Source: Desulfomonile sp963700305
GTDB taxonomy: Bacteria; Desulfobacterota; Desulfomonilia; Desulfomonilales; Desulfomonilaceae
Assembly: GCA_963700305.1 (NCBI GenBank)
Contig: CAVOXB010000017.1
Location: 1-64,000 of the forward strand
Reading direction: 5' to 3'
DNA: 64,000 nucleotides
Shown here: positions 27,896 to 37,900 of the stretch, piece by piece
Layout: the number at the start of each line of letters is the position of its first letter
Numbering within the stretch: the stretch's first letter is position 1
Notes under the pieces: model-generated
The model's database searches: none
What the model saw: only the letters and a program-made list of their open reading frames with translations
What the model was told of the DNA's origin: nothing
Program-made: the position numbers and the translations under genes

Positions 27896-28370
27896 GATCC
27901 TGATCCTCGAAATAATTGCTTGAATGAAGTCATTTGCTTCCCCCTCTGCGAAATCGGCTCAGGGAGAGAACCACTGAGCCGTGATGTATGTTCCCCTGAA
28001 CCGGGATACGTGTCGTACAATGAATTAGAATTATATTGTAACTCTATGTTATTGTGTATGGTTATATGGTGTATCTTGCTCTATTCGATTAGCAAGAAGG
28101 TTCCCGGGCTGCGTCGGTTTTTCAATTAGGCCATGTGGCCCTTTTGATTTGGCCTGCTGTACGGCTGGGTATCTGCGGTAGCTGAGTCATTCGCAAATAG
28201 GGCGTTATGACTCCGTGCCCTGCGCCGGTATTCTTAAAGAGTAGACCCTTAAAGGGTCTACCTCTCATGTCCTCTTACATCCAAGTATTGGAAACACTCT
28301 CATGCTCGCTTCCAGTCCCATGGGAGTTCGAGACACGCAAAATCGCCCAGACAGCGTCTCGGATGCCTTC

Positions 28371-28569
28371 TCGTCCATTTCCATGTTCGTGCAGGTGTGA
28401 ACACTCTCCATCTGAAACGACCCCAGGGACAAAAACGTATGTGAAGACAGATGGATACACTAACTATTATTTATTACTTATCAATTTCTGCGAAGCCGGT
28501 ATACTGTCCTATTCCCCGCCCCAGAAAATCGCTCAGAATTGATCTTGCGGAGCCTGAGAACGAATCTCA
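28371..28569 (+). repeat. 200-bp direct repeat, copy 1
   Basis: Starts TCGTCCATTT, includes GTGAAGACAG, a TATTTATTACTTAT A+T-rich box, CTATTCCCC, TCGCTCAGAATTGATCT and ends with the small hairpin TGAGA-ACGAA-TCTCA. Aligns over its whole length, with scattered mismatches, to copy 2 about 527 bp downstream. Confidence 0.75.
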
Positions 28570-28897
28570 AGCGTCGTGCCTCTGCGGTTCCGCTCTGTCT
28601 TCTTGTATCGGCGGGACAACACCCGAGAGTTTGCAGCAGTTCAGAACCCGGTCAAAAATAAATGAGATCAGAACGAGGGAACTCATCCCCGGATGGAATG
28701 TCACACCATGCAGGCGCGGGAGCTAAGTTCATGACCTGTCTTCGTTGGCCTGGCCGAGAAACGGATGAAAGTTCGGATTTTAGTCAGTTTAGCTTAGATG
28801 AGCCAAGGCCAAACTCCCGCGCTTTCACGTATGTCCCTCCGATAAGAACTCACTCCGATCTCGCAACATTGCTCAAATCGCCTTTTTAGATGCGTTA

Positions 28898-29097
28898 TCG
28901 TCCATTTTCGTTTACGGCGAGGGGTGGACCCTCTCCGGTTGAAACGAACTTATGGACAGAAACGCCTGTGAAGACAGCTAGATATACTAACTTATAATTT
29001 ATTACTTATGAAAGGCCGCGATGCCTATATACTGAGCTATTCCCCAGGTCAGAACCTCGCTCAGAATTGATCTCCGTGCGTTTGAGAACGAATCTCA
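28898..29097 (+). repeat. 200-bp direct repeat, copy 2
   Basis: Same block order as copy 1: TCGTCCATTT, GTGAAGACAG, ATTTATTACTTAT, CTATTCCCC, CGCTCAGAATTGATCT, TGAGAACGAATCTCA. The terminal hairpin and the CGCTCAGAATTGATCT block are the best conserved parts. Confidence 0.75.
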
Positions 29098-29282
29098 GGG
29101 TACAGCAATGTCTCAAACCGGAGGATATCGGGGAACCTGCATCGAGGGAAACTCGGATGCCCAGCTTCCGGTCGATCTCATCGCCCTCGAAAATTAAAAT
29201 CCACTGTGAAAATCCAAGCAGAATCGTTCAAACTGCTTGGAAAATCCAAGTACCTCGGAATTACACGCTTGGATTTTCACAC

Positions 29283-29514
29283 TTAAACTTGATATTGAGC
29301 GAATGCCTTCTGCACCGGCACTCCGCCGTTGATGAGATCCATTACTCCTTTCAGTCGTTGGATCTCTTCCTCGGTGAGCAGCCGCGCTTCTACGTCACCG
29401 GGCAGCGCCCGATACTCAGGCTGGAAATGGCCATAATTAAGCCACCTCTGCAATCGAGCCGGATTGATTTGCAGCAGCCGAGCTGCCGCCGTTGCCCTGT
29501 TACAAAATCTTCAT
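29283..29514 (-). CDS. Small DNA-binding-like protein, frameshifted at the start
   Basis: From ATG 29514 (AGGAGG upstream) MKIL is followed by a stop, but shifting one base near 29501 opens a 70-residue frame: NRATAAARLLQINPARLQRW, LNYGHFQPEYRALPGDVEA, LLTEEEIQRLKGVMDLIN. This has the layout of a MerR/excisionase-type helix-turn-helix with a short C-terminal helix. One inserted base explains the break. I do not know a named homologue. It may be a second element-encoded regulator. Confidence 0.55.
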
Positions 29515-29959
29515 TCTATTCCTCCTGGGGACTATGATTTGCCGATGTCCGTGAGCTGTGTCCCTCTACCATAGGCACAAGGTTAGTTATTGGTACGGAT
29601 TTTTATAAACGTGCTACGAATGCATCCGCCGTTTGGCAGACCCTGTAAGAGCCGATGAAGGCATGCAAGGGCTCTTGCCCATGAGGCCTGATCACAGTAG
29701 CCTTACGGTGCCGCTGGGGTGCGGTCCGTTCAAACTGGCATCCGCCTTCGTGTGTCTTGAGTCGGGTATGACAACGGGGAAATCCCTGGCAGAAAATATA
29801 AATATCCCATGATTTCAGGTGAGTGTCTCGATGTGCTTAGTAAGACCCGTCAGAGACAGGAAGGTTCCCAGGGCAAACAAGAAAAGAATAGAAAGATCTT
29901 ATTGTTACTCTTATCTTCTCGCCAGACAACGACAATTACGGTACATGCGGTTTCCTCGC
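29515..29959. other. Gap upstream of the small helix-turn-helix gene
   Basis: About 445 bp. No gene supported; plus-strand frames at 29809-30217 lie opposite the thioesterase gene and are shadows. Confidence 0.4.
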
Positions 29960-30386
29960 TTACTGGCTGGACGCTTTGGCCTTTTGAGAGACCTTTCCAA
30001 TGAAACGAGCAGCCTCTATCACAAACCTCTCGTGAGTTCCTACGGAGATTTCGTCAACATCGTCCGATGCCGAAACGGAAAAGGTCAACTTCCTTCCTTG
30101 CACTTGTTCCAGTTTCACGTTCACTGTGACGACAAGTCCAGGTGGTGTAGCAGCGGAGTGAGTCAGATTAACCCCTATGCCCACTGTTTGTTCTGGGCCA
30201 ATCCAGGTGGGGATTGACGGCTTGAATGCAAGTCCATTCGATCAGTCCAACCATGAATCCCGTAGCCAACACCCTTGGCATCAACTGGAACTCTGGAGAT
30301 TCGGGAAGCAGGTAAGGCACGGTTCTATTCTCAGGAACGCTGAACCTGAACTGCCAAGTCAGACCTGCGGTTAATGAATCTTTCAT
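29960..30386 (-). CDS. FlK-like hotdog acyl-CoA thioesterase, one frameshift
   Basis: Thioesterase of about 142 residues resembling fluoroacetyl-CoA thioesterase FlK. ATG 30386 has GGAGG 6 bp upstream (MKDSLTAGLTWQFRF). One extra C in a CCC run near 30203 shifts the frame inside DWPEQTVGIGVNLTHSAAT. The joined protein keeps Thr in VLATGFMVGLIEW, Glu eight residues later, Gly 19 after that and His 26 after it (LTHSAATPPG), exactly the FlK T42/E50/G69/H76 spacing. The FlK lid Phe36 position is Met, which argues against strict fluoroacetate specificity. Divergent from a LysR gene 102 bp away. Confidence 0.75.
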
Positions 30387-30488
30387 GAATTCCCTCCATG
30401 CAACTGATTTTTCCTTCCCATTATTGATAGAGGATGATATAGTCATAAGTCAACTTCATAATTATTATAAACATGATTAGGATGTCTT
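30387..30488. promoter_or_regulatory. Divergent thioesterase/LysR promoter region
   Basis: A+T-rich 102-bp spacer between divergent start codons. LysR proteins usually bind such spacers and control the opposite gene. An A+T palindrome (CATAATTATTATAAACATG, about 30456-30474) contains a T-N11-A candidate. Binding is inferred. Confidence 0.4.
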
Positions 30489-31401
30489 ATGGAATGGCAA
30501 CAAATCATCGGCTTCTATTATGTGGCTCGTCTGAGAAACTTCACAAGGGCTGCCGAAGCCACATTCAGAACACAGTCTGCGCTGAGCCAGCAAGTAAAAG
30601 GGCTTGAAGAAGAGTTGGGCTGTCTTCTTATCGAGAGGATTGGAAGACGAAAACTTCGCCTCACGGAAGCAGGAGAGCAGTTCTTCAGCTTTGCGACAGG
30701 AGTTCTCAGAAGAGTACGAAACCCTCACAGAAACATTAGGTGAGATTCTAGGGACTCAGAAAGGAACTCTTAGCATTGCGGCGCCATTTACGACCCTCTA
30801 TCACTTGTTTCCCGAGATTCTTCAAGGGTACGTTGCCCAATATCCCCAGGTAAGGCTCACGATTCTAGATCGCCCTCAGAAGACGGTGATCAGTCTTGTC
30901 AAGGACGGTGATGTCGATTTCGGGTTCGTGCTGGAGTCTGTGGCACCAGCTGATCTGGTTGTATCTCGATGGAAGAAATTAGAAACGGTACTGATGGTTC
31001 CATTAGGGCATCCTTTGACTACCGTAGGAGAAGTAACCTTTGAGGACATTGCACAATATCCCCTTATATTGAATCCGAAAGATCCGCTGCGTAGCAGCCT
31101 CCTCGATGTAGAAGGGCGCCTTCAGAGGCTCGGCCTGTCTTATCATGTAATTATGGAGTCCTCCAACGTTGATCTGAGTTCGCTTTACGTGGAGACTGGA
31201 CTGGGAATATCTTTTGCTACAGTGGTTCGAGACCTTCCGATTCTCAAGCAAAGAAAATTGGCGTTCATTCCTTTGGATCGCTATTTCGAGTCAGACCATC
31301 TCGCTGTCATTTGTCGAAAAAACAGAAGGATTGCTCCGCACAAAACAGCATTTCTCAGCATTCTTACGAAAAGGCTACCGCCTTTCTTTTCTACGAAATG
31401 A
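30489..31401 (+). CDS. LysR-family transcriptional regulator, one frameshift
   Basis: About 304 residues, the family norm. N-terminal winged helix-turn-helix MEWQQIIGFYYVARLRNFTR, TQSALSQQVKGLEEELG, RRKLRLTEAGEQF. The frame shifts near 30705 into EEYETLTETLGEILGTQKG, then the periplasmic-binding-like effector domain (LTILDRPQKTVISLVKDGDV; LETVLMVPLGHPL). Its position suggests control of the thioesterase gene. Confidence 0.83.
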
Positions 31402-31591
31402 AGATCCCGAACATGAGAGGAATGGCCCTACTCGGCGGGAGTTCCCTTCGCAATTCCGTGGATGACCATGCGAGCAAGCCACACGCCTGGCATCTTCGAA
31501 GTTGGCTTGAAAAAGGCGCCCGAAAAGGCAATCATTGGAGCGGCGCTTACACGGTACTCCGTCGAACAGGGGTCGTTTCTGGAAGGAGAAT

Positions 31592-32170
31592 ATGGACGCA
31601 CTCAAACTGTTGTTGGCCTTCGCTCCCTGGATAGCCTTCTGGATAATCTCTGCTGGCCATTCGATGTTGAGTCTCCAGATAGGAATCTGCGTGGCGGCGG
31701 CGCTGGTGATCATCATGGGAGTCACGAGACTTCATCGGGGACTCATCTTGTGGGCAGGCGTGGTCTTCTTTGCTTTCGCCCTGGTTACCGTCGTGTTGCT
31801 CAAGAACCTGTGGATGATCCAGCACCTCGGCATTTTGGCTAGCGGTACGCTGTTCATGGCCACCCTGATCTCAATCGTGATCGGACAGCCGTTCACGGAG
31901 AGTTATGCTCGTGACCACGTTCCGAAAGAGTTGTGGAATTCGCCGCCGTTAATTCGGAGCTGTTATACGGTAACGGGAGTTTGGGGGATGATCTTCTTGG
32001 CCAACACTCTGGTCAATGTGGCTAAGCCGTATAGCCCTGACTTTGGAGAGTGGTTCTTTCGTGGAATGGAGCTCTGCATCTTGGTTTCCGGAGTCGTGTT
32101 CACGACGGTTTATTCCAATCACATGAAGAAGAAGCGTGTCTCACGAGTTGCGCCTGGCCTCGAAGGCTGA
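31592..32170 (+). CDS. Integral membrane protein, unknown function
   Basis: 192 residues from ATG 31592 (AAGGAGAA upstream). About six hydrophobic segments: LLLAFAPWIAFWIISAG, LQIGICVAAALVIIMGV, LILWAGVVFFAFALVTVVLL, LASGTLFMATLISIVIG, WGMIFLANTLVNV and LCILVSGVVFTTVYSNHMKK. The polar loop GQPFTESYARDHVPKELWNS is characteristic of a group of conserved but uncharacterised bacterial membrane proteins. Ends with a basic cytoplasmic tail. No obvious operon partner. Confidence 0.65.
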   Translation: MDALKLLLAFAPWIAFWIISAGHSMLSLQIGICVAAALVIIMGVTRLHRGLILWAGVVFFAFALVTVVLLKNLWMIQHLGILASGTLFMATLISIVIGQPFTESYARDHVPKELWNSPPLIRSCYTVTGVWGMIFLANTLVNVAKPYSPDFGEWFFRGMELCILVSGVVFTTVYSNHMKKKRVSRVAPGLEG

Positions 32171-32511
32171 CCGACCTCATAATCCTTGGACACATTATAT
32201 GGTGGGCTTGTTACAACAAGATGGGCTGACTCGTCAGGCAGTCCATCCATGCTTTCCGATGATTTGAAGAAGATCTTGTTCACGGCGTCTCTCCCGAGTT
32301 TTCGGGAAAGACCTGGTCAGGATTGAGAATGATAGGGAGCCAAGATCTTGTGGCAAAACGCTCCTCTTTCCTATATTGTCCAATCGAGAATCAAAATTGC
32401 TGTGTCCAGCAAGTCTCTTTTCCCGAGGCCATAGAATCCTGTTCCTGCTATTAGGAAAGAGTCTGAAATACCTGGAGCGCCTCTTAGCTTCGATCGTTGA
32501 GGGTGAGAATC
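32171..32511. other. Intergenic, nothing recognised
   Basis: About 340 bp between the membrane protein gene and the next secreted protein gene; no gene, repeat or clear terminator found. Confidence 0.4.
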
Positions 32512-33528
32512 ATGAAGAGATGTGTCTTTGTTGTGTTCGGTTTGGCGCTTGTCACTGTAGCGAGCGCAGATACTCAGTCCGTCTGCGACAGGTATGTGCA
32601 CATGTTCGAGGGCCGAAACTTGACACATATGGCCAAGATACGCCTGGAAGACATTAAGAGCCTTCCTCTTGAAGAGAGAAACAGGGTCGCTGTCGCCGCA
32701 GCAAAGTGTATCAGCATCAAGGGTGTCACAGGAGTGGATAACGAACGAAGATATCTTCAGCAATATCCGGAGAAGTTGTCTCCAGAAGAGACAGAATACC
32801 GTCGAAAACAGTGGGAGAGAGGTCTCAATTCATGCTCTGCCGGTTTCATACGTCGCTTGGCAGAGAAACGGCTGATCAATGATTCTCGAATCCTGCCATA
32901 TTTGATCGAAGGGCTCGACCATCCTGAGGGTAGCTGGATTCCAGATTACTGTCTAGGATCATTGCAGGATTTGACCCATCACAGTTCCGGGCAATACTAT
33001 TCAGGCTCATTCAGGGACAACAAGGAAAGGCGCTTAGAAGTCAGCACATGGTGGCAACATTGGTGGGAGAAAAATAAAAACAATCATCCCGTATTCGATA
33101 GCGAGCTCGAGAATCGAGCCAGAGCAGAAGTCATGGAGTTAGCGCAACTCATCGATACAAAACTGAAGGGTCGCTTCCCGGAGTTGGAATTCTTCAAGGT
33201 CCCTGAAACCCTGCCCCTGCAATGGGGAATATCAGTATTGAGGATTGATTATAGCCCTTCCAATTGGTCACTTCCCCCTTTTCATTCCGGACTGGTCAAG
33301 CGTGAATTATTGCCGTGGATTCTGATCTCGTGCAGATTTCGTTCGGAAGACCTGCCCATATATGGACCTTACAGAGACAAGCTTGAACCCACTCCTGAAT
33401 TCCTTCAGCATGCGAGAACGCTCTATTCAAACGTCCTTGAGGGTAGTGATCTCATCATTGAGGTCCGAGCCGCCTCGAAGGACCAAAAGCTGATGGCAGA
33501 AATGGAGTTGATTTTGAATGAGAAATAG
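32512..33528 (+). CDS. Secreted hypothetical protein
   Basis: 338 residues from ATG 32512 (GAGGGTGAG upstream) with a signal peptide (MKRCVFVVFGLALVTVASA). The mature part is mixed charged, with conserved-looking Trp-rich WWQHWWEKN and a pair of helices LPLEERNRVAVAAAKC and LNSCSAGFIRRLAEKRL, possibly HEAT-like. The LEGLDHPEGSWIPDYCLGSL-type region (LIEGLDHPEGSW) hints at a repeat-scaffold protein. I do not recognise a family. Uninterrupted frame. Confidence 0.65.
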   Translation: MKRCVFVVFGLALVTVASADTQSVCDRYVHMFEGRNLTHMAKIRLEDIKSLPLEERNRVAVAAAKCISIKGVTGVDNERRYLQQYPEKLSPEETEYRRKQWERGLNSCSAGFIRRLAEKRLINDSRILPYLIEGLDHPEGSWIPDYCLGSLQDLTHHSSGQYYSGSFRDNKERRLEVSTWWQHWWEKNKNNHPVFDSELENRARAEVMELAQLIDTKLKGRFPELEFFKVPETLPLQWGISVLRIDYSPSNWSLPPFHSGLVKRELLPWILISCRFRSEDLPIYGPYRDKLEPTPEFLQHARTLYSNVLEGSDLIIEVRAASKDQKLMAEMELILNEK

Positions 33529-34095
33529 AACGTCTGCTTCTGATGCGATGCGCTGAGCAGAGTCCATTGGAGGTTGCCGGAATCCCTTGTAAGGAAAAAT
33601 AGGGCCAGCTGGTAGTCCTGGCGCTTAGGGTTAGGAGGAATGGAGAACGACATCGCCTTCCGTAAGAAAAGCACAAAGGCTAATACTCTGGTGATTGCGG
33701 AGATTCTTCTTCATAGAACCAAACGTGCTTTCACGGCATTCCAACGACTGGCAACCTGACTTGATCCGATGTCCGCACAAGGCGCGCTATGAGGTCAAGG
33801 CTTGTGCGTGTAATCGATTTGGCTTCAGCCGTGCCCCTGTCCCGGGTACTTCAAAGCATTTTTCGGGTGATAAGGTGGAAGTAACGTTTGACAGAGTTTC
33901 TTGAGATTAGGTAAGCTGAGAAATACTATGGAGGAGTTATTGTCAGTAACGTGACGACGGTTTGGCTTACTCTCGCCTCTTGAGGGACCATCGGGGGTTC
34001 TGGCTCGTGACAGGGGCACACGGCCGAGACCCGATTCCGGGGCAAACACCCCAAACCTGGCAAGACAGTCGCAGCGGCTTCCTCTGGGAGGGGAT
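33529..34095. other. Intergenic, nothing recognised
   Basis: About 570 bp without a supported gene. A GGGAGGGG ribosome site directly precedes the next start codon. Confidence 0.4.
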
Positions 34096-34548
34096 ATGTC
34101 ACTACAAGCCTTAGTGAGGGTTGAAGGACAAGGCCTGATTTATGAATGGGAAAGCAACTTGTTTGGTCATGCGTACGACCTGTTCGAATCGGTGAAGAAT
34201 CAAATGGGCCATCCGAACCTTATGGAATATGCCAGTAACGAGTACGGGCCTGATTTTGAAGTCTCCGATGATGAAGTGGAAGCTCTTGGAAAGGAGTTGG
34301 GTGACTCTGATGAGGATCCCGAGGAAATCCTGACGAGCCAACGGGGTCCTTTCCACGATCCGCGGGAAGTGCTTGTCGCGGTCAAGGCCTACAAGGATTA
34401 CTTTCTGTCTCAGCCTCCGGATAAGAAGTACGAAGTCGGCAAATACCTCGTGCATGCGAGTGTGGTGGCCGAGGATCTGTCCGATCTCGAAGCGGTACTG
34501 TTGGAACCGAAAGACAAGGGCCTGCGCGTGAGGATCTACGTCGGCTGA
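34096..34548 (+). CDS. Acidic hypothetical protein
   Basis: 150 residues, soluble, strongly acidic in the middle (VSDDEVEALGKELGDSDEDP), starting MSLQALVRVEGQGLIYEWES after a strong GGGAGGGG site. Ends VLLEPKDKGLRVRIYVG. Overall layout resembles immunity-type or small regulatory proteins, but I cannot place it in a family. Confidence 0.6.
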   Translation: MSLQALVRVEGQGLIYEWESNLFGHAYDLFESVKNQMGHPNLMEYASNEYGPDFEVSDDEVEALGKELGDSDEDPEEILTSQRGPFHDPREVLVAVKAYKDYFLSQPPDKKYEVGKYLVHASVVAEDLSDLEAVLLEPKDKGLRVRIYVG

Positions 34549-34994
34549 GTAGGTGCCTGGTGTGGAGTACGCCTGTTGCCGTCTCTTTGGTTGACGTGAG
34601 GTCAGACGCGGCATTGGCCGGCAGAAGTTCACGTTGAACGAGTGGTTTGCAGGGGCCGTCCTCGCCGGAATACTCGGAAAGGCAATCGACAGCAGCATAC
34701 TGCGTCTTACCCCGGAAGCAACAATTCCATCGACGGTGCGAAGACAGACCGAGGTTGCCGTTTCTCATGATCTGATCCAAGGACAGATGGCTTTCTCCGT
34801 CTCTGAAAGTTTTCACGGAGATTGTTAGGACGAAAGGGACTTGGAACGGAGTAGACAGGGGGTGTTTCGGTCAACCCGCAGGCGTCCGAAACAACCGGCG
34901 ATTACTTCAAGGAGCCCCTTGGTGTGAGCATTACGGACCTGATCTCTCATAAAAACCGTGTCCGGTATCCAACCGAATAGGAGGGCCATGAGAG
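34549..34994. other. Gap upstream of the hybrid sensor kinase
   Basis: About 445 bp. No gene supported; presumably contains the kinase promoter. GGAGGG lies 12 bp before the TTG used as kinase start. Confidence 0.4.
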
Positions 34995-37900
34995 TTGAAG
35001 CCTGAACGCAATACGTTTGCTTTGCGGCGTAACGTGCTCCCTGGACTGCTGTTGGCTGGCCTTTTCATTCTGGCTGCGGTGGCGGGAAGCGCGCAGCAAG
35101 GCCCCTCTGTGGGAACGCCTAAACCGGGCCATGTTCTCAGCTCGCTTACCGAAGACGAGCGGCAGTGGCTGCGCGACCATCCTGTTATAACCCTGGTCCA
35201 TGATCCGGGCTGGCCCCCGATCGAATTCTCCGACGAGCGGGGTGAAATAACCGGTATGGCCGGGGACTACGTTAAACTCGTTGAACAGCGACTGGGGTTT
35301 AGTTTTTCGCGGATTCCCCATCTGACCTGGCAGGAGGGTTATGCCCGGCTGAAGCGCTGGGAAATCGACATGGCCACCTGCGTGGCGAAGACGCCCAATC
35401 GATCCGAATTCTGGGCTTTTACCAAGCCTTACTTGACAGTCCCTATTGTCATTGCCACTCAATCGGATGTCACGTACATCGCAGATGTAAAGGAGCTCTT
35501 CGGCAAGAAGGTTGCCCTGGTGGAGGGGTATGCTATCGATGACTGGATTACGAAGGACTTTCCCGAGATCAACCTGATTAGAGTCAAGGAGCCGCAGGAA
35601 GGTCTGGCTTTGCTGCAACGAGGCGAAGTCTTTGCCTACATAGATAATCTACTAATCATCGGCGACTACCAGGCCAAGATGAAAGTCACCAATATAAAGA
35701 TCGCAGGACAGACCCCGTATTCAAACGCCCAACGCATGGCTGTTCGCAAGGACTGGGAACCGTTGGCCGGGATTCTCGACAAGGCGTTGGATTCGATTTC
35801 CGAAACAGAACGCAAGGCTATTTTCGGGAAATGGTTGCCCCTCCGCTATGAACATGGCTTCGACTACACCTTTCTTTGGTGGGCGCTGAGCTTCTTCGCA
35901 GTGGTCTTTCTGGCGTTGGTACTTTGGAATTGGAGGCTGGCCAGAGAGATCAAGAACCGCAAGAAGGCGGAGGTGGCGCTGCGCGAATCAGAGCGACGCT
36001 TCCGTGACCTGTATGAGAATCTGCGGGACGGGATGGCAGTGGTGGATGAAAGAGGTCGCATTGTCCATTCCAACCCACAGTTCCTGCGCATGCTGGGCTA
36101 TGCACTCGAGGAGGCTACCGAACTGACCTATGAGGACATTACACCCAGCCGCTGGCATGACATGGAATCTCGAATCCTGCGGGAACAGGTCGATGTGCGA
36201 GGCTATTCTGACCTGTACGAGAAGGAGTACATCCACAAGAGCGGGACTGTAATCCCCGTCGAGATCCAGACTTACCTAGCCGGGAAAAACAACGGAAAGA
36301 CCAATAGTTACTGGGCTTTCGTAAGGGACATCACCGAGTCCAAGAAGTCAAAGGAAGCTCTTGAGGGTGCTTTCCATCGGCTGGACCAAATCATTGAGTT
36401 TCTGCCAGATTCCACAGTAGTGATTGATGACAAAGGAGTGGTGGAAGCCTGGAACAGGGCAATGGAGGAACTGACCGGATGACCGGCAGAAAGTATTATT
36501 GGAAAGGGCGATTACGAATATGCATTGCCCTTTTACGGCGAAAGAAGACCGATTCTAATTGACCTAGCTCTTAACTGGAACGAAAGCTACCCGGAAAAAT
36601 ACATCTCCATCACCAGAGGAGAGGATGGAGTCTTAACGTCGGAATCCTATCATCCTACGCTTCGAGGAGGCATCTTTCTCTCCGGGACAGCCCGTGTGCT
36701 CTACAATGAAGAAGGGAGACAGGTGGGGGCCATCGAATCGTTGCGCAACGTTACTGAGATCAAGGTGGCAGAGAACTCCCTACGGGAAAGCGAAGCTCGG
36801 TTCCGAGCGGTATTTACCCAGTCCAGCGTGGGCATGGTACGCGCCGACCAGTTGGGCTTCCTCAAAGAGGTCAACGCCGCTTTTGCCACCTTGGTCGGCA
36901 GGCCGGCCGAGGCTTTGCAGGGGATGGCTATCAGGGACCTTACTCATCCCGAGGACTGGCCTCGGGAACAGTCCGTAATGCGGGGCATGCTTGAACGCGG
37001 GGAATCCTCGTGCCGCATGGAGAAACGGTATATCAGACCGGACGGCAATGAAGTATGGGCGGACGTTAGTGTTTTCACCGTTCACCCTACCGAGACGGCC
37101 TCTGTGCTGTTGATAGGGATGGCGACGGACATCACCGAAAATAAGCGTGTACAGCTCGCATTACTTGCAAGCGAGGAACGCTACCGTGCCTTTTTGGCCA
37201 ACAGTACCGAGTGCATTTGGCGCTTTGAGCTAGATCATCCAGTTTCAACCAACCTCCCGATCGAAGAGCAGATCGAACAGCTCTTGCAGTATGCATACTT
37301 GGCTGAATGCAACGACGCCACGGCTCGAATGTATAATTATGATCGTGCCGAAGAGATGATTGGCCTGCGTTGGAAGGATCTGGCCGGTGATGACCCTCGC
37401 AATCTCGGGCTTATTGATGCTCTCATCAGATCGGGCTATCGGATGGTGGAAGCTGAGTCCTTTGAGAGGGATCGTGACGGGAATCCGCGTCGTTTCATGA
37501 ACAGCATGGTCGGCGTCGTTGAGAATGACCATGTTGTTCGGGCTTGGGGAGTGCAACGCGACATCACTGAGCAAGAACGGGCAGAGGAGGCTTTGAGAGA
37601 GGCCAACTTCGTGATTGAAAACAGTCCGGTGGTCCTCTTCCGCTGGAGGGCAACTGAAGGATGGCCGGTGGTGATGGTCTCCAACAATGTGGGGCAATTC
37701 GGTTACAGTGCGGAAGAACTGCTTTCCGGTGAGGTGCTGTTCGCCTCTATGGTGCATCCGGAAGACTTGGATCGAGTAGGCCGAGAAGTGAAGAAATACT
37801 CTGAGAGTGGTGCGGAGCGATTCCAGCAGGAGTATCGAATAGTAACAAAAGATGGACAAGGTACTTTGGATAGATGATCGCACACTGGTAGAACGAAACG

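Larger units (their letters stand above)
27896..29282. other. Non-coding region with two long direct repeats
   Basis: About 1.4 kb without a convincing gene on either strand; frames here are short and lack ribosome sites. It is dominated by two 200-bp repeat copies (28371-28569, 28898-29097). A half copy of the GGTTCCC palindrome lies near 28091-28108. Confidence 0.5.

Noticed and set aside
27896..29282. Retron or group II intron as an explanation for the repeated non-coding DNA
   Set aside because: No reverse transcriptase gene or intron domain V-like hairpin was found near the repeats.
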